From the NCBI GenBank assembly GCA_016858145.1, contig JAEHOE010000026.1, positions 496,001-560,000 of the forward strand: a stretch of 64,000 nucleotides of DNA, read 5' to 3'. The translations under genes were made by a program, and so were the position numbers. Source of the DNA: Edaphochlamys debaryana (lineage: Eukaryota > Chlorophyta > Chlorophyceae > Chlamydomonadales). Positions 55,287 through 64,000 of the stretch are shown piece by piece. The notes under the pieces are model-generated. The model was given only the letters and a program-made list of their open reading frames with translations, had not been told where the DNA came from and ran no database searches. Within the stretch, counting starts at the first letter, position 1; each line of letters begins with the position of its first letter.

Positions 55287-57653
55287 TCAATCGGTGGGAG
55301 CGACGCGATCGTATGGGTCCAAGACCAGGTCGCACACGATGTTGCAAGAGCCCATGTGTTGTAAGCTGTTGTACCCGATCTCGTCGAGGAAGATCGCATG
55401 CTCGTCTACGTTGCATTTAACCTGCCATGGGCAAGGGAATGCTTGTAAGGGGAAGCTTGATCGGCAAGCGGAAATGCAACGAAGCGTGATTTTGTACGCC
55501 TTACCCGCTGGGCGTATCTGCCCTTCTTCTGGAAGGTCCCGTTTGGTGGTCGCAAGCCAAACATATGATGCGTAGAGAACAAGCAATGTTGCTTCGAAGA
55601 GAAGTTCAACGCTGCCATCCACGCGAACGCGGAAGTAGCCACCCAATCTGAATCCCCGTGCTGGAAGCAATACCAAATAAGGGCATGAATGAATTGAGAT
55701 TTGCCGTACCCAGCGGCGCCCACCACCATCACCCGTCAACGTCTTTGCATGCATCTTGTTGAAATACTCCGCAAATAAGATGAATGGTACGGCTTGATCC
55801 ACCGCCAGCGTGAACGTTTGGACGGTCTCGTCCACGGTCGGTGGTCTGTCAAGCAACACTAACGGAGGGCGATGCCCAGGGGGCAATACCGTGTCTGCCG
55901 AGCCGTCGGGACGGGTAACCACGACGCACAAAGCCGTCCCATTGCGCCGAAGGCGTAGCTTGCATCCCGTGAATGCAGGATCCTCTTCCCCGAGCCAGCC
56001 CTCGTCTGCAGCGAGGCGATCGAACTTTTTAAGTCGGAGCGCTGCTTTAGCGATCGCCGTGGTTACCACTCCCGTGCCGGAGATCGTGTTCTTGGAGGGC
56101 TGAATCTCGCGCGTCGGATCCAGCAGTGGTTGCGGTGCAGCCATGGCAGCCTCAATCGCGTAATGGCCCGAAGCAAAATTCAGGTCATAACGGATGTCGA
56201 GGTCACGCTGGCTCAGATTGGCCTGGCTGACTCGGACTGACAATCGATCATCCACTCCAGGACGTTCTCCTACGTAAGCCTCGTCCTCTCCAATCCCTGG
56301 ATCGACCTCGTCGCCCTCCACATAAGACGGGCCGTCGTCGTTGTCTGAAGAATCTGACCACCGACCCATGCGACGTTGTTTCCGACGAAGACGATTACGT
56401 TCCTCTCGCCCAGCAAGGCGCAGATCGTGCTCGCGTTGCAGCCCATCCAGTAGACTTTCAATGCAGGCGCGGTAGTCGAGGTCCGGCACCGGAGGCGTAC
56501 TTGGAGCAGTGGAGGTATCGATGGACTTCACTTTCCAAATGAGGGGCAGTTCCTCGTTCCGCCAACGTCGGAACACGTCCCCCCATGACTCGCCTCTCCT
56601 CCTTGGTGGCGCCACGCCCGAAACATGCTCAGCACTAAGGAGTAATACTCGTCTGCAGCTGAGCCGGTGTCCTCCCCAGGAGGAGGTCGAGGAGGGACGT
56701 TGCCATAGAACGTACGCGGGTCTTGGTCGCTTACGCAGGGCGTGCGTGGAGTAGAGTGGGTGCGTCGGTGCAAATGGAACCCAGGTGAAGTAGGGGACGT
56801 CGGCAGGGATCTCTCCTTCAACCCGGGTAGACAAATGTGCACGCCGTACTTTCTCGTCGGGAAGAGAAGTGGCTGTTTTCCCCTTGGGGATCCTGACGAC
56901 CTTGTACAGCATCACGACGACATAGGGGCTCATCGAGAGCGCGTGAAGTTCACGACCTCTGTGCGTGTAGTGTGTCACCTCAGTAACAACTTGCACAGGC
57001 GTCGGGCTGTCATCTGCGTTATCCCCAATAACCAAGAGGGTGTCTGCCAGCCCCTCACTCGCGTCCGAGATGTTAGCAGCAGCTCTGAAGGCAGCCGAGT
57101 ATGCTTCACTGGCGATCCCGCAATTGTCGAACGTGGAATAAAACGTCGCATTGCCGTCGAGAAGCAATGACGCCATCGTAAGACCAACCGTGCAGCTTGC
57201 TGTAATCCGGTTGACAGCAGCCATGAGGTTGCCCACTGCCCGACGAGACACGACGCCCAACCCAGAACAGCTGGCTTGTTCCGCCTTGCGTCCAGCTGGC
57301 GACGTCAGGAAGGCGTTAGTGATGCCCACCGCCTTGGTAAGCTGAACTGCTTGACTCGATTGCACCGACTTCCCAATATACTTGCATGCGTAGTACGACC
57401 GCTGCATCACTCGAAACTCTGGGCACTGCAAGACTGGAAACACAATATCCGGGTCCTGTTCCCCTTCAGGCTTCATCAACTCGGCATCCACCTCTGCCGT
57501 CAAGTCGCGGTCCACCTCGACAGGGAGGTTGAAATGATTGTTAGCCCCGAAGGCCATGGAGGTGGCTGGGTTCTGAGAAACCAGGTTCGGACCATACCGA
57601 GGTAATGTGAAGGCTCCGTGTCGCCCGAACCACCGCATAGAACGTCGTAACAC
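55287..57653 (-). pseudogene. Helitron Rep C-terminal part with tyrosine motif, and helicase N-terminal part
   Basis: A 788-codon frame. Near residue 86 (57398-57364) is SYYACKYIGKS, the Y-x-x-K-Y-x-x-K type Rep motif. LTMASLLLDGNATFYSTF follows, matching the xxPxAxxYLLGxPDHYTS region of Helitron proteins. An acidic insert (DSSDNDDGPS) lies mid-protein. Near the end NVDEHAIFLDEIGYNS is Walker B. Walker A (GAAGYGKSQFIHAL, 55720-55698) is in a different frame spanning 55732-55406, so at least two compensating frame changes are present. Start codon is not meaningful: the frame is continuous upstream except for TGA at 57654-57656. Confidence 0.78.
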
Positions 57654-58110
57654 TCAAGGATATACCATGCTGCAGTCTCCATCGACCATTGTGCAGCCAT
57701 GCCGATCACATAGCCCCTTGACGTGCTTGCCGTGACGACACGATGAATACACCACAGCTGCTAGATGTGCAGCACACCTCTTGTGGATTACCCGCTTCCC
57801 GGCCAGTACCGAAACACGGGGCGGCGATGTTGCAACCTTGCGGAACTTGAATGAGGCTGGAGGGCGCTCTTTGTCCACAGGTGGAGGACGCAAGGGCTCT
57901 ACCGGACCACCTTCTTCGCCCAGAAGGTGCAGGTCGAGACTATCCGCAGGGTCCACGTAACGCATCTCTGGGCCGGCCTGAAGGTCGTAATAGGGACTTG
58001 CCTGGGAGGCGGGGGGGACCGTAGCTCTGGTCCGTTGCGCCGGAGACAGTGTGAAGGGTGCGTTTGTACGCCGTGTGCGCGACCCCCAATTGAAGCAAGC
58101 AGTCGCTGGG
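57654..58110 (-). pseudogene. Helitron Rep middle fragment
   Basis: Coding-like sequence emerging from the minisatellite: YVDPADSLDLHLLGEEGGPV, then RCAAHLAAVVYSSCRHGKHV and LCDRHGC. The Cys/His spacing recalls the Cys-containing segment between the HUH and tyrosine motifs in Helitron Rep. It ends at TGA 57654-57656 in the same phase as the next part. Confidence 0.6.
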
Positions 58111-58129
58111 ATGGGTTGGGACTTCCCGA

Positions 58130-60950
58130 CGTCGCAACAGTTGCTTGGGAGCCATCGTACATGCACGACCCCAAGGGAGTCGCTGGGAGGGCTTGGGACT
58201 TGCTGACATCGCAACGCTGGCTTGGGAGCCATCATGTGCACAACTCCCAATCAAGGGAGTCGCACCGTCATGACGCTTGCTTGAGAGCCATCGTGTGTGC
58301 GACCCCCAAGGGAGTCGCTGGGAGGGCTTGGGACTTGCTGACGTCGCAATCCTTGCCTGGGAGCCATCGTGTGCACGACCCCCAAGGGACGCGGATTGCG
58401 ACTGCCAATGTTGCGGTTCTTGCTGGGGAGCCATCATGTGCGCGACCCCCAAGGGAGTCGCTGGGACGTCGGCTTGGGAGCCATCGTGTGCGCGACTCCC
58501 AAGGGAGTCGCTGCGAGGGACTCTTGCTGGGGAGCCATCGTGTGCGCGACCCCCAAGGGAGTCGCTGGGAGGGCTTGGGACTTGCCGACGTCGCGATCCT
58601 TGCTTGGGAGCCATCATGTGCGCGACCCCCAAGGGAGTCGCTGCTGGGAGGTAGGGGTTGGGACTTGCCGACGTCGCGACTCTGGCCTGGGAGCCATCGT
58701 GTGCACAACTCCCAATCAAGGGAGTCGCACCGTCATGACGCTTGCTTGGGAGCCATCGTGTGTGCGACCCCCAAGGGAGTCGCTGGGAGGGCTTGGGACT
58801 TGCTGACGTCGCGATCCTTGCCTGGGAGCCATCGTGTGCACGACCCCCAAGGGACGCGGATTGCGACTGCCGATGTTGCGGTTCTTGCTGGGGAGCCATC
58901 GTGTGCGCGATCCCCAAGGGAGTCGCTGGGACGTCGGCTTGGGAGCCATCGTGTGCGCGACTCCCAAGGGAGTCACTGCGAGGGACTCTTGCTGGGGAGC
59001 CATCGTGTGCGCGACCCCCAAGGGAGTCGCTGGGAGGGCTTGGGACTTGCCGACGTCGCGATCCTTGCTTGGGGGCCATCGTGTGCACGACCCCGAAGGA
59101 AGGCGGATTGCGACTGCCGACGTTGCGGTTCTTGCTGGGGAGCCATCGTGTGCGCGACCCCCAAGGGAGTCGCTGGGACGTCGGCTTGGGAGCCATCGTG
59201 TGCGCGACTCCCAAGGGAGTCGCTGCGAGGGACTCTTGCTGGGGAGCCATCGTGTGCGCGACCCCCAAGGGAGTCGCTGGGAGGGCTTGGGACTTGCCGA
59301 CGTCGCGATCCTTGCTTGGGAGCCATCATGTGCGCGACCCCCAAGGGAGTCGCTGCTGGGAGGTAGGGGTTGGGACTTGCCGACGTCGCGACTCTGGCCT
59401 GGGAGCCATCGTGTGCACAACTCCCAATCAAGGGAGTCGCACCGTCATGACGCTTGCTTGGGAGCCATCGTGTGTGCGACCCCCAAGGGAGTCGCTGGGA
59501 GGGCTTGGGACTTGCTGACGTCGCGATCCTTGCCTGGGAGCCATCGTGTGCACGACCCCCAAGGGACGCGGATTGCGACTGCCGATGTTGCGGTTCTTGC
59601 TGGGGAGCCATCGTGTGCGCGATCCCCAAGGGAGTCGCTGGGACGTCGGCTTGGGAGCCATCGTGTGCGCGACTCCCAAGGGAGTCACTGCGAGGGACTC
59701 TTGCTGGGGAGCCATCGTGTGCGCGACCCCCAAGGGAGTCGCTGGGAGGGCTTGGGACTTGCCGACGTCGCGATCCTTGCTTGGGGGCCATCGTGTGCAC
59801 GACCCCGAAGGAAGGCGGATTGCGACTGCCGACGTTGCGGTTCTTGCTGGGGAGCCATCGTGTGCGCGACCCCCAAGGGAGTCGCTGGGACGTAGGGCTT
59901 GGGACTTGCCGGTGTTGTGACTCTTGCTTGGGAGCCATCGTGTGCGCGACCCCCAAGGGAGGCGGATTGCGACTGCCGACGTCGCAATCCTTGCTGGGGA
60001 GCCATCGTGTGCGCGACTCCCCAGGGAGTCGCTGGGAGGGCTTGGGACGTCGCGACTCTTGCTTGGGGGCCATCGTGTGCATGACCCCCAAGGAAGTCGC
60101 TGGGAGGGCTTGGGACTTGCCAACGTCGCGATCCTTGCTTGGGAGCCATCATGTGCGCGACCCCCAAGGGAGTCGCTGCTGGGAGGTAGGGGTTGGGACT
60201 TGCTGACGTCGCGACTCTGGCCTGGGAGCCATCGTGTGCACGACCCCGAAGGAAGGCGGATTGCGACTGCCGACGTTGCGGTTCTTGCTGGGGAGCCATC
60301 GTGTGTGCGACCCCCAAGGGAGTCGCTGGGACGTAGGGCTTGGGACTTGCCGGTGTTGTGACTCTTGCTTGGGAGCCATCGTGTGCGCGACCCCCAAGGG
60401 AGGCGGATTGCGACTGCCGACGTCGCAATCCTTGCTGGGGAGCCATCGTGTGCGCGACTCCCCAGGGAGTCGCTGGGAGGGCTTGGGACGTCGCGACTCT
60501 TGCTTGGGGGCCATCGTGTGCACGACCCCCAAGGGAGTCGCTGCTGGGAGGTAGGGGTTGGGACTTGCCAACGTACGTCGCGACTCTGGCCTGGGAGCCA
60601 TCGTGTGCGCGACCCCCAAGGAAGGCGGATTGCGACTGCCGACGTTGCGGTTCTTGCTGGGGAGCCATCGTGTGCGCGACCCCCAAGGGAGTCGCTGGGA
60701 CGGAGGGCGTGGGACTTGCCAACGTCGCGACTCTTGCTTGGGGGCCATCGTGTGCGCGACCCCCAAGGGAGGCGGATTGCGACTGCCGACGTTGCGGTTC
60801 TTGCTGGGGAGCCATCTTGTGCGCGACCCCCAAGGGAGCGGCTGGGAGGTAGGGCTTGGGACTTGCCGGCGTCGCGACTCTTGCTTGGGAGCCATAGTGT
60901 GCGCGACCCCCAAGGGATTGCGACTGCCGACGTTGCGGTTCTTGCTGGGC
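58130..60950. repeat. Large minisatellite with palindromic core and higher-order repeats
   Basis: About 2.8 kb of variable 40-85-bp units built on GGGAGCCATCGTGTGCGCGA followed by CCCCCAAGGGAGTCGCTGGG. The arms CTTGGG and CCCAAG can pair, so each unit can form a small hairpin. Longer blocks repeat too: one of 714 bp (starts at 58683 and 59397) and one of about 440 bp (starts near 59899 and 60340). Stop codons are scarce in several frames on both strands, giving long but meaningless open frames. It lies inside the Helitron between two Rep segments. Confidence 0.93.
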
Positions 60951-60960
60951 ACCTCCAGAT

Positions 60961-61195
60961 TTGCCTCCCGATTTCAGCAATACCAAGCGCAATGTATGTT
61001 TGTCAGCGCTGTGAGCTGTCTGCGACCGCAAACGCCGCGAGCCGCCAAAATGGCTGAGCAACGACGGCACGACCAAGCGCCGGCTTGCCTCCAGATTTCA
61101 GCGATACATAGCACACCGTATGTAAGTACGCGTGGTGAGGTACCTGCGACCGAAAGCGCCGCGAGCCGCCGAAATGGCTGAGCATGCGACGGCAC
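60961..61195. repeat. Tandem duplication, two ~110-bp copies, period ~123 bp
   Basis: TTGCCTCC[CA]GATTTCAGC begins copies at 60961 and 61084. Both carry CGCCGCGAGCCGCC and ATGGCTGAGCA and end CGACGGCAC. They flank the minisatellite on its right side. Confidence 0.88.
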
Positions 61196-61562
61196 ACGAG
61201 CTCTGAGTACGCGCGCCCCTGGGCCGCGATGCTGGTCGCTATCAGTTCGTAGGCTTGATGTGGATGCTCCAGTAGCCAGCGAGTGCGGCTGGGACCTCGA
61301 TCGCGGCTTTCAGCCCATAAAGTGCAATCCGGCTGGCGACCGTATCCACTCCAGCGCTCCCTATTCCAGCAAGTTGTAATTTATCTGTGTTCACCAGACC
61401 GAACCCTGTCGTGCCATCGCACGGCGTACACGCCACGCTTGCAACGTTGTCCAATTAATTCTGAGCGATTTGTTGCTGGTTTGGACCCCCTTACGCCGTA
61501 GGGATTGCGCTAGGCTATTCCGCAAAAAACAATCCAGCGCAAACGGTCGGTGAAATGGCGGG
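61196..61562. other. Spacer between repeats and Helitron Rep
   Basis: It contains a 70-codon minus-strand frame (61454-61242, with ALYGLKAAIEVPAALAGYWS) of uncertain status. It may be a displaced Rep segment or intron sequence. Nothing firm. Confidence 0.35.
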
Positions 61563-64000
61563 TCACTGTCTTTGGTATCGGGCAATATCCTCCGCTTCAC
61601 CTACTCTACGTTCCGGAGAGCTACGGTCATCTGGTAGCCACATGCAACACAACGAATGGGCCAAAGATAACGCACGGCAGTTGGGCCCCTCGAACAACGC
61701 CCGTAGACGTTCTGGAGATAGGGCCGCGACGTGCGCTGCACCATGGAGATGTAGGGCCATTCGTCCACTTTGTTCCACTTTCACGAAGACGTGGAATACC
61801 ACACCACAGAAGCAGCTGTCTGGATCATTCTGCTTCTTTGATCCACGCTCAAATCCAAATAATTCTTTCAACATCGTGTCTCGAACTGCCAATAGTAGTC
61901 TCATGCACGAGTGGGGGTTCTCGCCCACGCGACGCCATTTCTTCACGATCTTTTCAGACGAAGTGGGACCACCGTCAATCCCAGTCTCCACAACCTCGCC
62001 AGCCGCAGTCATGACAGCGGCGCTGTGAAGGTCGGCGGGATTGACGTTGAATATGACTGATCCAACCACTGCGTTGATGGCTGCCATAGACCCCTGAGCG
62101 CCCTGGTAGTAGGCATCCGTCATGTCCAGGCGTTGTGATGTCCGCGCCATAGTTCGGACCAAACTTCGCACTAGAGGCGAGTTGGCGTTCAGCAGTTCAC
62201 GGCGTCGGGTGTCATGGTAGGGTAATGCCAAGACTTCAGCCATAGATCGCACGACGTCACGCGGAATATGCCCCACAGCTTCGACGTTGGCGACGCTTGA
62301 TTTGGCAGTAATAGATGAATGTAGACGCGACCCTTCAAGACGAAGAATATCAATCATCCTGGCTACGAGGAGCGGATTGCCGTTATGCTGACGACAAGGA
62401 ACCCGCCGAATCAAATGACGAAAGAATTGTGCCAGAGACATTCCTGCTGGGCGATGGATGCCATAAGGGAATGACGTGGGGAAACAGTGACCAAGGTGAC
62501 CGTCGTCCCGAAAGTCCAGAACCTGCAAATGCCACCAGCTGTTAGATAGCCCGGAAGGAAGAAGCAAGTTCCCTAAACAGCTCACCTTCGCCCCAGGACC
62601 TCCAGAGGCCCATACTAACGTCCGAGAGTTGTTGAGCTCCTGTTGTACCGTGGCAGCATTGCGGACAGTGTTGTGGTCCGAGGGAGAGGGTTCGGGAGAC
62701 TGTTCCGCAATTATGATCTCCAACTCAGTCAAGCCTCGGTCATCGTTGTCGGAGTTGGTCCGAAATTGAGGAGGCACGTGCCCGTCACTCAGGGAAAAGA
62801 ATGGTAACGGTTCCTCAGCGACCACATCGGCACCATCACGGACAGGCGTTGGGCCAGATCGATCGCGTAGTAATACATTCCTAAGTAGGTCACTGATAGC
62901 GACGTCCGACGTTGCGATTGCATCTTGCAGCAACGCTCGAGGTACTGTCCCGCTCGGATGGCGGTTCTTCCAAAATGAAATTGCGTCCTCGTCCCACATC
63001 ACCTCTGTTGTCACATTTCTGGAGGAACGTCGTCCATGCCAACACGGCTCGTGGTTCGACGGAGTACGCTTTCGCCCCATTCAGGTACTTGAACACTTCA
63101 GCCGCCGACCGTACAGCGGGGATACACAGCAGCGAAATGTTGGAAGCCAAGGCCTCGGGGTGTCGCGGAATTGACTCCACCAATTGGTGAAACGGAGGGT
63201 TGGCGACTGCAATTCCGTGACTCGTGATCTTCAAAGGGGCCGCGTCCGTCGGATACCCACGATCATCATCGCGATCTGCAGGCAGAAGAAACTGCTGCAC
63301 CTTTCCACGCCCGAAGAGCTGCTGCTCCATAAAACTCAGTTTTGGGAGGTCGTCTGGAACGTCTCCACCATCCATGCGCGCCAATGAGCCTTGTGGGATC
63401 CGGACAGTGGGGATTGGAGCTCCTGAAGACACAAGAGGGGATTCCAATTAACAGCAGGTTGGGCATCAGCGCGTTACGTCCACCACTCACCGTCTAGTTT
63501 CCGACGCTGAGTCGCCTCTTTTGGGACGTGCTGCAGAGCGGCAGCGCATACATCGCAAACATCCACCTCCAAGGACCCATCGTCAGCAAGAACCGCCGTT
63601 GCGTTGGCACCCGACGTTTCCACACGCATGCAGTAGGCAGCGACCGTCGTCGAGACGCCGTGGATCACATCAACCGTAGGCCTGCGATCGATCCGTACTG
63701 GGTAGGTCTCTGGGTCGCTGTCCGCATCGCCTGCGGCATGCAAACATCACAAAGAGTTATGCCTTGTGGACGGAGCGTAATAGCACGTCCGCGTCTAACT
63801 GCTCACAACCTACCTCCACCCGTACAAGTCGTTTGTTGTTGCCCACCTAGGCCGGGCACGTCTTGCGCAGCAACCGACGGGATATCACCTGTACAGCCAG
63901 AACGACGTCGTGAATGGTCACAAGTTAAATTGCCCGACAAACTGACTCACCATGGCCCATGAAGACGTTGGCATCAATATCCCGATAAGCGACTGGCCGG
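61563..64000 (-). pseudogene. Helitron Rep N-terminal part with HUH motif (5' partial)
   Basis: Exons 64000-63951, 63888-63847, 63730-63492 and 63422 onward join in phase. They encode CDVCAAALQHVPKEATQRRK, then DGGDVPDDLPKLSFMEQQLF, the LPxLxxxEQxLF pattern of DUF6570/Helitron N-termini. At about 63.03 kb the frame shifts by one without a good intron; the rest runs to 61563. It includes the Helitron-like N segment FPYGIHRPAGMSLAQFFRHL and RMALHLHGAAHV, in which HLH (61751-61743) is the HUH metal site of the rolling-circle nuclease. It ends at TGA after DIARYQRQ. The clean introns suggest the gene was once properly spliced. Confidence 0.78.

Larger units (their letters stand above)
54003..64000 (-). 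mobile_element. Decayed Helitron (Rep-helicase), truncated by the window edge
   Basis: On the minus strand, pieces of a Helitron RepHel protein occur in the canonical order: a DUF6570-like Cys region, Helitron-like N domain, HUH motif, tyrosine motif, Pif1-type helicase. The pieces are cut by GT-AG introns near the N-terminus, in-frame TGA codons at 57654-57656 and 55284-55286, and frame changes near 63.03, 55.73 and 55.42 kb. A minisatellite at 58.1-60.95 kb separates the HUH part from the rest. Helitrons transpose by rolling-circle replication. No terminal hairpin or TC/CTRR ends could be assigned. Confidence 0.82.

Noticed and set aside
45332..57656. Reassignment of UGA to a sense codon, suggested by in-frame TGA in the Copia element and twice in the Helitron
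   Set aside because: Host genes here end at TGA in sensible places (kinesin-like at 17445, paralogue B at 32681, LRR paralogue 1 at 40382). Readthrough or decay explains the transposon cases.
58130..60950. CRISPR-like array
   Set aside because: Eukaryotic context, variable unit lengths, no unique spacers of constant size, and nested higher-order repeats. It is a minisatellite.
57940..61076. Several 350-480-codon open frames on both strands within the minisatellite
   Set aside because: The repeat unit lacks stop codons in several frames, so long frames arise automatically. Translations are simple copies of the unit and match no family.

Overview
The window looks like nuclear DNA of a green alga, most likely a chlorophycean (Chlamydomonas/volvocine-like). 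Base composition is very GC-rich. Genes are cut by many short GT-AG introns and encode long Ala/Gly/Pro/Ser-rich stretches. The transposons are a Copia element with integrase before reverse transcriptase, a remnant resembling a non-LTR retrotransposon, and an intron-containing Helitron. No rRNA, tRNA or CRISPR was recognised. Organism and gene models are inferred by reading the sequence; exon joins were chosen by splice motif and reading phase.

Layout. (1) 0.36-2.3 kb, minus: secreted metallopeptidase-like protein whose HExxH motif reads HQAAH; its 3' end lies outside the window. (2) 3.5-7.6 kb, minus: acidic protein followed by ankyrin repeats, mostly one repeat per 99-bp exon. (3) 7.8-9.7 kb, minus: unrecognised disordered protein. 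(4) 10.0-17.4 kb, plus: very long kinesin-like protein whose motor domain keeps the kinesin order but has lost the P-loop and switch II residues. (5) 17.6-39.5 kb, plus: the centrepiece, three tandem paralogues (A, B, C). Each has the same eight-exon GNAT acetyltransferase-like head, an Ala-rich linker and a coiled coil built from a coding minisatellite. Downstream of the coil they differ: A has nothing recognisable, B has a Ulp1/C48 peptidase-like domain with substituted catalytic residues, and C has five ankyrin repeats. A retrotransposon-like remnant lies between B and C.

(6) 40.4-50.2 kb, minus: two paralogous F-box-like/LRR genes. The second is split by a young, structurally complete Copia element (43497-48988, 204-bp LTRs with one mismatch, 5-bp target duplication GTCAG). 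The element's gag-protease and integrase-RT-RNase H frames are in phase and separated by one TGA followed by CGG. (7) 50.4-53.5 kb: small unrecognised frames. (8) 54.0-64.0 kb, minus: a decayed Helitron with HUH Rep, tyrosine motif and Pif1-like helicase, carrying stops and frame changes, with a ~2.8-kb palindrome-cored minisatellite inside it. The element runs off the right edge.

Functional reading. Three unrelated families here (metallopeptidase, kinesin, C48 peptidase) keep their fold pattern but have lost catalytic residues. The GNAT array appears to be a locus where a fixed enzyme-like head and coil have been combined with different C-terminal modules at phase-compatible introns. No operon-like logic applies; the shared process is tandem duplication, minisatellite expansion and transposon insertion.
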